NCBI RefSeq assembly: GCF_014287705.1
Contig: NZ_JACOOY010000006.1
Span: 62,001-126,000, forward strand
Source: Dorea_D hominis
Lineage (GTDB): Bacteria; Bacillota; Clostridia; Lachnospirales; Lachnospiraceae
Direction: 5' to 3'
Length of the DNA stretch: 64,000 nucleotides
Below the pieces are notes generated by a model. It saw only the letters and a program-made list of their open reading frames with translations. It was not told the origin of the DNA and ran no database searches. The position numbers were made by a program, and so were the translations under genes. How positions within the stretch are numbered: position 1 is the stretch's first letter; each line of letters opens with the position of its first letter. Below are positions 42,781 to 52,499 of the stretch, one piece after another.

Positions 42781-42930
42781 TTATCCCTTGGTATTATATA
42801 CATTATGACAGGAAAAATAGAACATTGCAATGGAAGCCGGAAACATTTATACTAAATGATGGATTTTAGTTGTTGTTTGCAGATGGTTTGTGGGCAATAA
42901 CGGATTTGGATTATAAAATGGAGAAAACAG

Positions 42931-44301
42931 ATGCAATTAAGAAATGAAATCCCGGACACGTTCTGGAGTTTATTCCGTTCGGTGAACCGGGACATTTATA
43001 TTGAAGCACTGTTGTGCATCAATGAAGAATATCAATATAATAATTATTTCCTGACGAGGGAAGTGTGTATCCAAGTGCTGGGGGACATGAATGCGAGAAA
43101 GCGGTTCAAGCTCCAGTGGGAGGAAAATGAGACAGAGTTCGACATGCTGGAGACGCCATCGTCGAGAATTCTGAACTGGCTTTTGAAGACCGGATGGCTG
43201 AAGCGGATTGAAGATTATCAAACGCTGGTTACGAACATTGTTATTCCGGATTATTCGGCTGTTTTTATTGAGGCGTTTGAGCGGCTGTCTTCAGAAGATA
43301 TGCAGGACACGGAAATCTATATCCAGAATGTGTATGCGACATTATTTTCTTTTAAGAACGACAGCAGGGCGAACCTCGGAATGCTGCGGACGGCGCTTGT
43401 CAACACGAAGCGGCTGAATAAAGCATTGCAGGATATGCTTCATAATATGGATAAATTTTTTGCAAGGCTTCTGGAGCAGAATAATTATGAAGATCTGCTG
43501 CGGGAACATCTGGATGGATATGTGGAAGAAATCGTACAGAAGAAATACCACATTTTGAAAACATCGGATAACTTCTATATTTATAAGATGGATATTAAAA
43601 AATGTCTGCGCGACATGCGGGAAGATGAAGAATGGATAGAAGAGATCCGTACCCGGGCGGCGCAGATGGGTGATACGAAAGATGATGTGTTGGATCTTCT
43701 GGATCAGATCGAGCGTGGATTTGATGACATTGAGCACCGGATCGCCAACATGGATAAAGAGCATGCGAAATATGTGCGTGCGACAGTGACGAGACTTAAC
43801 TATCTGTTAAGTGGTGAGACGGATACGAAAGGTCTGGTCGTGCAGCTCTTGAACCGCATGTCCCAAACGAAGGATGCGCAGGAACAGGATGCGATGATCC
43901 GTGAAACCGGGGAGCGGATGAATCTCTCGCTTTTGGAAATTCTTTCGGAGAAATCGCTGTATAAGAGACGAAGACCAAGAACGGATTTTATCAGTAAAAT
44001 GGTGCCGGATCAGGCATTGCCGGATCTTGATAAAGATGATGTACTCAAGCTAAACCGGATTCAGATGCGCTACAGCAGAAGCCAGATTGAGGAATTTATT
44101 GAGTCTTATATGGACGGAGAAGTAATGGACGCTTCCAAGATTTCGCTGATGGATGAAGAGGCGTTTGAGAAACTGATTCTTGCTTACGATTACAGTACAA
44201 GAAAGAACAGTAAATATATGGTGCTGGAGGAAGAACCGGATCAGATTGAAAATGGTTCTTATAAATATCCGGCACTCAAATTTGTAAGGAGACGCTTATG
44301 A
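42931..44301 (+). CDS. jetA: Wadjet JetA-like subunit (MksF-type kleisin)
   Basis: This 456-residue protein matches the JetA/MksF family: an N-terminal winged-helix region (DTFWSLFRSVNRDIYIEALL), long helical middle segments (about 100-290) and a C-terminal winged-helix region ending LKFVRRRL. It would act as the kleisin bridging the two SMC heads. GGAG precedes the ATG, and its stop overlaps the JetB start by 4 bases (ATGA). Wadjet complexes load on DNA, extrude loops and restrict small circular plasmids through the JetD nuclease; here jetD is absent. Confidence 0.85.
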   Translation: MQLRNEIPDTFWSLFRSVNRDIYIEALLCINEEYQYNNYFLTREVCIQVLGDMNARKRFKLQWEENETEFDMLETPSSRILNWLLKTGWLKRIEDYQTLVTNIVIPDYSAVFIEAFERLSSEDMQDTEIYIQNVYATLFSFKNDSRANLGMLRTALVNTKRLNKALQDMLHNMDKFFARLLEQNNYEDLLREHLDGYVEEIVQKKYHILKTSDNFYIYKMDIKKCLRDMREDEEWIEEIRTRAAQMGDTKDDVLDLLDQIERGFDDIEHRIANMDKEHAKYVRATVTRLNYLLSGETDTKGLVVQLLNRMSQTKDAQEQDAMIRETGERMNLSLLEILSEKSLYKRRRPRTDFISKMVPDQALPDLDKDDVLKLNRIQMRYSRSQIEEFIESYMDGEVMDASKISLMDEEAFEKLILAYDYSTRKNSKYMVLEEEPDQIENGSYKYPALKFVRRRL

Positions 44302-44942
44302 TCGAATATTTTGAACAGCTTTCGCAGGAAGAGCAGGAAGAAATAACAGAAGTTATCCAGATTCTGTACCGACAGACCTTCGTTCTGGAGCGAAAGTTTG
44401 ATAAAAGACAGGGACGCATGGTTCCGGTGAGAGAATATCGTGTGTTGAGCAAACATCTGGAATTTATCCGTGCCTACTTCAAAGTGGCAGGAATTACTTT
44501 GCGGGAAAATACGCATATGGGTGTGATTTACATTCAGGGCGAACAGCTCTGGGGTGAGAAATTATCGCGGCTTGCGACCATTTATCTGCTTGTTCTGAAA
44601 CTGATTTACGATGAGCAGATGGAGACGGTTTCTTCGAGCAGCCACATTGTGACAACCGTTGGCGCATTAAACGGTAAAGCCGGCGAGTTCCGCGTGCTAC
44701 GCGGTCTGCCGTCACCGACCGAAATGCGCAGAACGATTGCACTTTTAAAAAAATACCAGATCATAGAACCACTTGATGTTCTGGAAGAATTAAACGAAGA
44801 GACGAGACTGGTCATTTACCCATGTATTCATACGGTACTTCTGGGCGATGACCTGCGGGCATTATTAGAGACATTCAGTGAGGAGGATACTATTGGAGAC
44901 GAAACAACCATTCAAAATACTGTCGAAGATCTGTCTGAATAA
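44298..44942 (+). CDS. jetB: Wadjet JetB-like subunit (MksE-type, DUF4194)
   Basis: This 214-residue protein has tandem winged-helix features of MksE/DUF4194 proteins: SKHLEFIRAYFKVAGITLRE, GEKLSRLATIYLLVLKLIYDE and ALLKKYQIIEPLDVLEE. It is the KITE-like partner that binds the JetA kleisin. It overlaps JetA by 4 bases and JetC by 50 bases in a different frame, so the three subunits are translationally coupled. Confidence 0.83.
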   Translation: MIEYFEQLSQEEQEEITEVIQILYRQTFVLERKFDKRQGRMVPVREYRVLSKHLEFIRAYFKVAGITLRENTHMGVIYIQGEQLWGEKLSRLATIYLLVLKLIYDEQMETVSSSSHIVTTVGALNGKAGEFRVLRGLPSPTEMRRTIALLKKYQIIEPLDVLEELNEETRLVIYPCIHTVLLGDDLRALLETFSEEDTIGDETTIQNTVEDLSE

Positions 44943-47900
44943 CTGGCATTACATTGATCAGAAAATACTGACATTCAGTGAAGGAATTAATTTCTTCACC
45001 GGACATTCGGGAAGTGGAAAATCAACCGTGATTGACGCGATGCAGATTGTATTATATGCAAATACAGACGGACGTGGATTTTTTAATAAAGCGGCAGCAG
45101 ATGATTCCGACCGTTCCCTCATTGAATATTTGCGTGGAATGGTCAACATTAATGAACACAATGAATTTCAGTATCTGAGAAATCAGAATTTTTCCAGCAC
45201 GATCGTACTGGAATTAGAGCAGAGTGATACAAAAGAAAAGCAGTGTATCGGCGTTGTGTTTGACGTAGATACGGCGACAAATGATATCAGCAGACTGTTT
45301 TTCTGGCACATGGGAGGTCTTCTGGAAAATAATTACCGTACCACATCCAGATGCCTGACGACAATGGAAATGCGTGAATATTTACAGCGTTCTTTCCCGG
45401 CGGAGCAGTTTTACTGTGGACCGAGCAATGAGAGATTCCGCCGCCAGATGTACGATATTTATCTTGGCGGACTGGATGCGGAGAAATTCCCACGACTTTT
45501 CAAACGTGCGATTCCATTTAAAATGAATATTAAACTGGAAGATTTTGTGAAAGAATATATTTGCATGGAGCAGGATATTCATATAGAAGACTTGCAGGAA
45601 AGCGTTATGCAGTATGCGAGAATGCGAAGCAAGATCGAGGAGACATTGAACGAAATTCAAAAGTTGCAGGATATCCATGGCAGATATGAAGCATTTCAGG
45701 AAAAAGAAAAAGAAGTTCTTTTATGTACTTATCAGATCGACCGCCTGGAAATGCTGAAGCTGGAAGGACAGATCCAGGCCTGCATGGATAAGGAAAAAGT
45801 GCGCAAAGAAGGCACCGGTGAGCAGGAAGCAATTTTATCGTTGCTTAAGAAAGAAGAAGTTGAACTGCAGAAACAGTATGAAGAGATTATTTTAAGAATT
45901 GCGAACAGCGGATATGCAAATCTGGAAGCTGAACTTGCGGCGGTAAATGAGACACTGGAACATTTACAGACAAGCCAGGGAAAATGGCAGCAGATCAGTG
46001 AACGGCTGGAAGCATGGAAAGAGCAGGATGTGGTTTCCAACCAGATGCTCTGGGACATGGAAAAGTTTACAAAAGGAACGATTATGGCAGAAGAGCTGGA
46101 GCGTCTGCAGGAGAGCTTTGGCGAAGTCCGCGAGGAACTGGAAGAGCAGAGACAGGAAGCACAGATGTCGCTCCGCAAAGTGAAGAAAGAAGAGAAAGAG
46201 GCAAGAGAAGAGTTAAAAGAGCTGAAACAGGGAAAGAAAGCTTATCCGAAAGAGCTGGAGGAAGCAAGATATGAGTTGCGCAACCGCCTACATGAGAAGT
46301 GCGGAAAGTTTGTAAATGTGCAGATCCTTGCCGACCTTCTCGATGTGAAAGACGAGACATGGCACAATGCTGTCGAAGGTTATCTTGGCAACAACAAGCT
46401 GCTTCTGATCGTGGAACCGAAGTATGCAAAAGAAGCGATGGAACTGTATGAACAGATGGATCGGAAGAAATACCACCGCGTGTCCATTCTCGATACAGAA
46501 AAAGTGGTGGCAGGCGCAGGCAAGGATGGCTATGCAGTCAAAGATAACGGACTTGCAAAAGAAGTGAAAGCGAAAGAAGCATATGTGCAGGATTATATTG
46601 ATTTCTTCCTTGGAAATGTAGAAAAATGTGATTCCGTAGAACAGCTCCGTAACTGCAAGATCGGTGTGACACCGGACTGTGTATTGTATCATAGTTTTCG
46701 TTTGCAGCATATGAATCCGGATCAGTACACAAGAAGAGCGTACATCGGTGAGACGAGTATGCGTCAGCGTGTCCGCCAGCTGGAAGAGCGCTGTGAGAAA
46801 CTGGTAGAAGAACGCATGCCGCTGCAGGAATTATTAGAAGAGATCAAGAAAACATTGCAGCTTGAAATGCTGTCCCAGCCGGCAGAAGAATATCTTACTT
46901 TGCAGGCAGATGCAGAGAAGATTACAGAGCGTGAGAAACGGAAAAGTCAGCTTGTAAAACAGATGCAGCAAATGAAAGAAACGTCTGTGGATGCTTGGGA
47001 GCAGGAAAAAGAAGACATCCGTAAGAAACAGGATGTAAAGAAGGCACAGATCACGGAAGTGCAGGAAGCAATCTGGAAGCAGACGCAGGAAATGCAGCAG
47101 TTGCAGGAAGAACGTCTCCATGCGGAAGAAGCGCTGCTTGTGCAGAAACAGAAAATGGAACAGAGCAAATGGGATGACGTTTACGAACAGGAATTTCAGG
47201 AATATCTTGCAGGCAGACGCTCGGAAAATTATGAATATTTACAGAAACAGAAGATCGCTTCACGGTATCCGAAGATGGATGAGCGGGAAGAGGCTTATCA
47301 GAAGCTGGTAGAAGAAAGAAGTACTTATCTCAGAAGTTATGCGAACCGGACATTTTCTGCGACAAACAGAGATAATGATGCATATGACCGACTTCTCGAT
47401 AATCTGCAGTGTGAAGAGCTGGAGACATTTAAAGATGCAGCAAAAGATCAGGCAAGGGCAGCAGTAGAGCATTTCAAAGACGATTTTATTTTTAAGATCC
47501 GCAGTGCCATAAGAGAAGCTTATCAAAGACAGGATGAGCTGAACCGCATTATCAGCAAACTTGATTTCGGTAAAGATAAATATCAATTTGTCATTACGAA
47601 GAACAAAGGTCCGGACGGAAAATATTATAAAATGTTCATGGATGATTCGCTCCAGATCCATCCGGCGTCACTGGATGACGGTATGGAAAATCAGATGAAT
47701 CTTTTCACGATGGAGCATGAGGAGCAGTACGCGGATCTGATGGATGAGTTGATCAGTATTTTCCTGCCGCCGGAGAATGCAACACCGGAAGAGCTGGAAG
47801 AAGCGAAGAAAAATATGGACAAATATGCAGATTACAGAACGTATTTATCCTTCGATATGCAGCAGATCGTGCATGGCGAAAAAGACATGAAAATCGGCTT

Positions 47901-48261
47901 GAGCAAAATGATCAAGAAAAATTCCGGCGGAGAAGGGCAGAATCCGCTGTATGTGGCACTTCTTGCCAGCTTTGCACAGATTTACCGGATTAACCTGTCT
48001 CCGAAAATGCACCGCAACCCGACAATCCGTCTCGTTGTGCTGGACGAAGCGTTTTCCAAGATGGACGCTGAGAAAGTGGCAAGCTGTATTTCGCTGATCC
48101 GCGGACTTGGATTTCAGGCGATCATCAGTGCTACGAACGACAAGATCCAGAATTATCTGGAGAATGTCGATAAGACATTTGTCTATGCCAATCCGAATAA
48201 ACGGCACATTTCCATCCAGGAGTTTGAGAAGTGCGATTTCGATGAGTTGGTTGAGGAGTAA
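44893..48261 (+). CDS. jetC: Wadjet JetC-like SMC ATPase (MksB-type)
   Basis: This 1122-residue SMC protein has Walker A GHSGSGKST (37-45), coiled coils flanking a hinge (about 470-640, after KQGKKAYPKELEEARYELRN), the ABC signature NSGGEGQNP and Walker B IRLVVLDEAFSKMD near the C-terminus. It would drive DNA loop extrusion as a dimer. I start at TTG 44893, 6 bases after AGGAGG; the longer frame to GTG 44878 would put the ribosome site inside the gene. murI follows after 100 bases. No DUF3322/TOPRIM nuclease (JetD) lies anywhere in the window. Confidence 0.88.
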   Translation: METKQPFKILSKICLNNWHYIDQKILTFSEGINFFTGHSGSGKSTVIDAMQIVLYANTDGRGFFNKAAADDSDRSLIEYLRGMVNINEHNEFQYLRNQNFSSTIVLELEQSDTKEKQCIGVVFDVDTATNDISRLFFWHMGGLLENNYRTTSRCLTTMEMREYLQRSFPAEQFYCGPSNERFRRQMYDIYLGGLDAEKFPRLFKRAIPFKMNIKLEDFVKEYICMEQDIHIEDLQESVMQYARMRSKIEETLNEIQKLQDIHGRYEAFQEKEKEVLLCTYQIDRLEMLKLEGQIQACMDKEKVRKEGTGEQEAILSLLKKEEVELQKQYEEIILRIANSGYANLEAELAAVNETLEHLQTSQGKWQQISERLEAWKEQDVVSNQMLWDMEKFTKGTIMAEELERLQESFGEVREELEEQRQEAQMSLRKVKKEEKEAREELKELKQGKKAYPKELEEARYELRNRLHEKCGKFVNVQILADLLDVKDETWHNAVEGYLGNNKLLLIVEPKYAKEAMELYEQMDRKKYHRVSILDTEKVVAGAGKDGYAVKDNGLAKEVKAKEAYVQDYIDFFLGNVEKCDSVEQLRNCKIGVTPDCVLYHSFRLQHMNPDQYTRRAYIGETSMRQRVRQLEERCEKLVEERMPLQELLEEIKKTLQLEMLSQPAEEYLTLQADAEKITEREKRKSQLVKQMQQMKETSVDAWEQEKEDIRKKQDVKKAQITEVQEAIWKQTQEMQQLQEERLHAEEALLVQKQKMEQSKWDDVYEQEFQEYLAGRRSENYEYLQKQKIASRYPKMDEREEAYQKLVEERSTYLRSYANRTFSATNRDNDAYDRLLDNLQCEELETFKDAAKDQARAAVEHFKDDFIFKIRSAIREAYQRQDELNRIISKLDFGKDKYQFVITKNKGPDGKYYKMFMDDSLQIHPASLDDGMENQMNLFTMEHEEQYADLMDELISIFLPPENATPEELEEAKKNMDKYADYRTYLSFDMQQIVHGEKDMKIGLSKMIKKNSGGEGQNPLYVALLASFAQIYRINLSPKMHRNPTIRLVVLDEAFSKMDAEKVASCISLIRGLGFQAIISATNDKIQNYLENVDKTFVYANPNKRHISIQEFEKCDFDELVEE

Positions 48262-48361
48262 GTGCCTGTGATCAGGTAGCGAACATTTTTGCTGAGTATG
48301 GAAATCCGAACTCGAGTGTGATATGATAGTTAGCATATAATGAAATCAAGGGAGTATGATT

Positions 48362-49183
48362 ATGAGTCAAGAGATTACAAATACAGCACCGATTGGAGTG
48401 TTTGATTCTGGTGTCGGCGGGCTGACGGTAGCGCGGGAGATCATGCGTCAGCTTCCAAATGAAAATATCGTCTATTTCGGAGATACGGCGCGTGTGCCTT
48501 ACGGAAGTAAATCCAAGGATAACATTATCCGGTTTTCCAGACAGATCATCCGTTTCTTAAAGACGAAAAATGTAAAGGCAGTTGTAATCGCCTGCAACAC
48601 AGCAAGTGCGCTTGCGTTGGAAACTGTGCAGAAAGAAACAGATCTTCCAATTCTCGGCGTAATTGTTCCGGGAGCGAGAGCTGCTGTGCAGGAGACGAGA
48701 AATAACTGCATCGGAATCGTCGGAACCGAAGCGACGATCCGAAGCGAGACCTATAACAAAGAGATCCATAAACTGAATCCGGATATCAAGGTTATCGGGA
48801 AACCATGCCCGCTGTTCGTACCGCTGGTAGAAGAGGGATTTGCAAAACACAGCATTACAAAAGAAGTCATCGATATTTATCTGTCTGAGATGAAGAAAAC
48901 AGATATCGATACGATGATCTTAGGCTGTACTCACTATCCGCTTCTTCGCTCCAGCATCCGGGAATATTTCGGAGAGAGCGTACATATTGTCAATCCGGCA
49001 TATGAGACAGCCATGGATCTTAAAAAAGTGCTGGCAGAGAACGGAATGGCGAATCCGTCTGAAGGAGAAGCGTCCTATGAGTTCTATGTCAGTGATGCGG
49101 CGGAGAAATTTACGAAATTCGCCGATTCGATCCTGCCTTATGATGTGACGACCACGAAGGAAGTCAATATCGAGGAATATTAA
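48362..49183 (+). CDS. murI: Glutamate racemase
   Basis: This 273-residue cofactor-independent racemase makes D-glutamate for peptidoglycan. Both catalytic cysteines are present: Cys78 in ACNTAS and Cys189 in GCTHYPLL, with FDSGVGGLTV and GDTARVPYG near the start. The ATG at 48362 is 8 bases after AAGGGAG; an ATG at 48356 is too close. It stands behind the jetABC operon but is probably transcribed separately. Confidence 0.95.
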   Translation: MSQEITNTAPIGVFDSGVGGLTVAREIMRQLPNENIVYFGDTARVPYGSKSKDNIIRFSRQIIRFLKTKNVKAVVIACNTASALALETVQKETDLPILGVIVPGARAAVQETRNNCIGIVGTEATIRSETYNKEIHKLNPDIKVIGKPCPLFVPLVEEGFAKHSITKEVIDIYLSEMKKTDIDTMILGCTHYPLLRSSIREYFGESVHIVNPAYETAMDLKKVLAENGMANPSEGEASYEFYVSDAAEKFTKFADSILPYDVTTTKEVNIEEY

Positions 49184-49269
49184 AAAAAATTAAAAAAATT
49201 TATAAAAAAGTGTCACGAAATACCGTTTCCGATTGTTACTTATAGTAAAGCAGTAGGAGCGGTATTTTT

Positions 49270-49305
49270 TTACAATTTTTTCAATAAAATTATAAAAAAT
49301 TGTAA
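49270..49305. terminator. AT-rich dyad after murI
   Basis: TTACAATTTTTT (49270-49281) pairs with AAAAAATTGTAA (49294-49305), about 85 bases after murI. A weak stem, but T-rich on the + strand. Confidence 0.4.
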
Positions 49306-49423
49306 CAAAAACAGAGTTTCAAACGTTGTAGTAGATAAGAGGATGCGTGCGGAAAGATAAGAAGAAGGAAGGTGAAAGAAAACAATAGAACTGTAACTGA
49401 CAACAAAAGAAGAACCGACCGAT

Positions 49424-50122
49424 GTGCAGAATCCGATGATCCAGTGGTCAGGTGTATCTGATGCAAACTTCAAACAGATGGAATACAAGATCGACGATGT
49501 CGCATGGAAGAAGCTGGGAACCGGAACCAGTGGAAGTGTGGAACTTCCGATAGGCACGATCACCGGAAACGGACAGCATAAGATTGCAGTCCGTTCAGAT
49601 TCCTCCGGTGAGAGCGAAGAGCAGGAGATGGTTGATACGGTATTGAGTGGAACAGGAACCGCACCGGAAGAGTTTGAGAAACATACCGGAAGTCAGGACT
49701 ATCTAGGCTACCAGAGTTTCCAGACGCCAACCGGAAATGGAACCGTAGAAGACCAGAGTGGAAATCTTACTTACAGTCAGGAAGATGCAAATCTTCCGGC
49801 AAGCCAGTTGACGTTTGAAATGGCAAGAACCTATAACAACCAGTCGCTTCTTAACGGCATGTTAGGAACCGGATGGAGCGATACCCTGCATAAAGAACTG
49901 GTTGAAAGTGAAGATGGTACGATGTATTATCTGGATAGTGACGGAAGCATCTATCATTTCGAGAAGAGCGGAGAGACTTACGTTTGCGAAGAGACGAAAG
50001 ATCTGACACTGAATGATGGAAGCATAAAAACACCTTTCGGTGATACCGCAGCCAGTGTAAAGAGTACCCAGATCGGGGAGATGAGTTACTCTTATAAAGA
50101 AACAATTGCAGAGGAAAATTAA
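49424..50122 (+). pseudogene. N-proximal fragment of an Rhs/WapA-type surface toxin
   Basis: A 232-codon frame with no signal peptide opens at a GTG without ribosome site; an in-frame stop lies 33 bases upstream (TAA at 49388-49390). It holds a beta-rich segment (QWSGVSDANFKQMEYKIDDV) and a DUF6531-like entry to the Rhs shell (FEMARTYNNQSLLNGMLGTG, WSDTLHKELVESEDGTMYYL). The many YD repeats expected next are absent; the frame stops at 50122 and a toxin-like tail continues in another frame. I read it as the remnant of a large polymorphic toxin whose start and middle were deleted. Confidence 0.7.
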
Positions 50123-50396
50123 GTATACTCTTTCTAAACCGAAGCTTCCTAAAATAAAAATACATCGGAGTAAACCTGCAAAGAGAAAAAAAGCGTCTGC
50201 AAAACCGAGAAGTAAATATAGGATCGGAAAAAGAATTCAGTGTAGAAGTAGAAAAGAAGCAAGGGAAAAAGCTAAAAGGGCTGGAAAAGGTAAGGAGCCA
50301 ATTCATCATTATGGTAAAAGACCGCATTTTCATCCGAATGTTAAATATTCAGACAAGCTGGGGCATCCATCACCACATGATCATTATTACTATTAG
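50106..50396 (+). CDS. Orphan C-terminal toxin-like tail (polymorphic toxin)
   Basis: A 96-residue frame overlaps the Rhs remnant by 17 bases in a different frame. It is very basic at first (KPKLPKIKIHRSKPAKRKK; SRKEAREKAKRAGKGKEP) and ends in a His/Pro/Tyr cluster (HHYGKRPHFHPNVKYSDKLG, then HPSPHDHYYY), typical of nuclease-like tips of Rhs/WapA proteins. The only start is TTG without a ribosome site, so it may not be made. An immunity-like ankyrin gene follows at 43 bases. The catalytic class is not identified. Confidence 0.5.
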   Translation: MQRKIKYTLSKPKLPKIKIHRSKPAKRKKASAKPRSKYRIGKRIQCRSRKEAREKAKRAGKGKEPIHHYGKRPHFHPNVKYSDKLGHPSPHDHYYY

Positions 50397-50438
50397 AAAA
50401 TACATAATAAAAAACAAATATATAAAGAGGATACTAAA

Positions 50439-51221
50439 ATGAAAAAAATATGGAATAGTCTTCTAATAAGAAGCATTAAGCTGAATTGCAAAAGACTTAT
50501 GTTGCGAACAATACATATGGGAGCAGATATTGATTGGTTAGACAAAAATGGAATGGCACCTGTAGAATATGCCTGCATATATGAAAACTATGATCTGTTA
50601 AAGATATTGGTAAATGCAGGATGTGAAATTAACTGGAAAGATCATAATAGTTTGTGTTTATATTTGGCTGCTAGAAATGAATATAAATTGTTATGGGCAC
50701 TTATTCAAAGAGGCTTAGATATTAATGCAGATACATATAGGGGATCAACGGCACTATATTGGGCAGTTCAGGAAAATAGTTTCGAAAGTGTGGAAGTACT
50801 TATGAAAGCAGGTGCTAAAGTTAATATGTTGGATGCTGAGGGACTGTCGCCATTGTATTGTGCTTGTGGTGACGGAAATAATAAAGTTGTGCGTTTACTT
50901 TTGAAATATCATGCAGATGTAAATTTGGAGAAAGAAACATCCGTTTTAATGATTGCATGTTGTTTTGGGCATTATAGTACAGCGCAGATTTTGCTGGAAA
51001 ATGGCGCTAATGTGAACTTTTGTGATGAAGATGGAAGAAATGTATTATTTCATTCGAGAGCAAGAAGAGATAGTGCTCCAAAAACATATTTGAAAATCGA
51101 AGAATTATTGTACAGCTATGGCGCAGATGATTCCGTCAAGGACTATCGAGGAATAAGTGCAAAAGATATGGAGGATTCTAAGATTCGGAAGATGATATGG
51201 AATGAATTAGTCGGGGAGTAA
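50439..51221 (+). CDS. Ankyrin-repeat protein, probable immunity protein
   Basis: This 260-residue protein consists of about six ankyrin repeats (NGMAPVEYACIYENYDLLKI; GSTALYWAVQENSFESVEVL; GLSPLYCACGDGNNKVVRLL; DGRNVLFHSRARRDS) without signal or membrane segments. AAGAGGAT precedes the ATG. Its place directly after a toxin-like tail makes it a candidate antitoxin that binds the toxin in the cytosol; ankyrin proteins are a known immunity class. The DNA is more AT-rich than its neighbours, suggesting transfer. Confidence 0.72.
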   Translation: MKKIWNSLLIRSIKLNCKRLMLRTIHMGADIDWLDKNGMAPVEYACIYENYDLLKILVNAGCEINWKDHNSLCLYLAARNEYKLLWALIQRGLDINADTYRGSTALYWAVQENSFESVEVLMKAGAKVNMLDAEGLSPLYCACGDGNNKVVRLLLKYHADVNLEKETSVLMIACCFGHYSTAQILLENGANVNFCDEDGRNVLFHSRARRDSAPKTYLKIEELLYSYGADDSVKDYRGISAKDMEDSKIRKMIWNELVGE

Positions 51222-51313
51222 TGAATCAGTTTTTGATAATTAAAAAGGACGTATAAGTAAAAGTGACAGCAGGGCAATTTCTGAATATATGAAACAGAAT
51301 CGAATAAGGATAT

Positions 51314-51943
51314 ATGATGAATATGAACAAGCCAGATTTACATACTAAAATTCGCCTGAGTGTAATTGCATTTACTGGAAGTAAAGAGATTCGTGAAAAA
51401 GTAATACATAAATTAGAGTCTTACAATGGCACATGGATGGAAAATATTTTAAGAAAGATGACATATGACAGAGAGTGGGATGTAGCACTTGCAGCTATTA
51501 TGGCATTATCAGGCGGTACAAGCGATAAAACATTGAGGCGGCTGAAAAAATTAACAACAGAATACGACGAAGTGACGCGTGCCAAAGCATATATATCACT
51601 GCTTCAAGTTGTCATGAATCGGAATCGGTGTGTTGAAAAAAAGGCGCTGAAATGGATACGCAGGAAATACAGACAGGAAGATAAGGATTATGTGAAGTTT
51701 TATCTGGCAGAAGAATTATATAATTATGGATTTAGCGAATATTTTACAGAAGTCCAGAAGCTGATTGATAAAAATTTGAAACCGGAAAATCTGAAAAAAA
51801 CAGACCACACATGGACAATGATTTATGTATTGGAGCAAATGGAGAACAAAGAAAATGCGGATAAGATAAAGGCAGAATTATTGAAGATCGAACCGTACAT
51901 GAATCTGGTTCAGAAGTATTACGTGGAGAAGGAATGGGTATAG
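51314..51943 (+). CDS. HEAT-like helical repeat protein, possible immunity protein
   Basis: This 209-residue all-helical protein has repeated amphipathic pairs (DREWDVALAAIMALSGG; DEVTRAKAYISLLQVVMNRN; DKDYVKFYLAEELYNYGF) resembling HEAT repeats, with many lysines. AAGGAT lies 3-8 bases before the ATG. It follows the ankyrin gene by 92 bases in the same direction within a cluster of small proteins. Function unknown; immunity by context only. Confidence 0.6.
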   Translation: MMNMNKPDLHTKIRLSVIAFTGSKEIREKVIHKLESYNGTWMENILRKMTYDREWDVALAAIMALSGGTSDKTLRRLKKLTTEYDEVTRAKAYISLLQVVMNRNRCVEKKALKWIRRKYRQEDKDYVKFYLAEELYNYGFSEYFTEVQKLIDKNLKPENLKKTDHTWTMIYVLEQMENKENADKIKAELLKIEPYMNLVQKYYVEKEWV

Positions 51944-51959
51944 GGAAAGAGGTGAATCT

Positions 51960-52493
51960 ATGCTATATGAATTATCATTTAATTATTGGGATGAAGATCC
52001 GGCGAATGATGATGAGATAATCCTGGCGGTATATTCATCCGAAGAGCAGTTAAATAAAGGATTGGAGAAATTCAAAAAGCAACCAAGATTTGCAGGAAAA
52101 GAAGATAGCTTTTGGGTTAGTGAAAGAAAGATCAATGAAGAAAATGATTTCTGGGAAGAAGGCTTTATAAGTGTGTACGAAGAGCCCTATGAAATAACTG
52201 TAGAAAAGGAGTTTATATTGCAACAGACACATACAACGTATGAGTTTGCTCTGTATGATACAAATGTATGGGGAAATCCATTATTTATGGATGAAGTACA
52301 TGACTATGAAGATTATCCACAATGTTTTGTTTATCAAAACCGGAAGAAGAACCGATTCTATTGCTTTGATAAAGAACAGAGGAAAATTACTTTTGAAACA
52401 AAGCTGGAAGCGGAAATGAAAAATTATTTGCAGGAAACATACGGAATTTCGGATATGAATTTAAAAGCGATAAGGCTTAACGAGATGGAGTGA
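51960..52493 (+). CDS. Uncharacterised acidic protein (DUF7336-like N-terminal part)
   Basis: This 177-residue acidic protein has many aromatic residues. The N-terminal part (EIILAVYSSEEQLNKGLEKF, then FWEEGFISVYE) resembles the short YSS...GF module of DUF7336-type proteins that recur in immunity clusters; the rest is unrecognised. GAAAGAGGTG precedes the ATG, 16 bases after the HEAT-like gene. Same strand as the toxin remnant. Confidence 0.55.
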   Translation: MLYELSFNYWDEDPANDDEIILAVYSSEEQLNKGLEKFKKQPRFAGKEDSFWVSERKINEENDFWEEGFISVYEEPYEITVEKEFILQQTHTTYEFALYDTNVWGNPLFMDEVHDYEDYPQCFVYQNRKKNRFYCFDKEQRKITFETKLEAEMKNYLQETYGISDMNLKAIRLNEME

Positions 52494-52499
52494 TGATTT

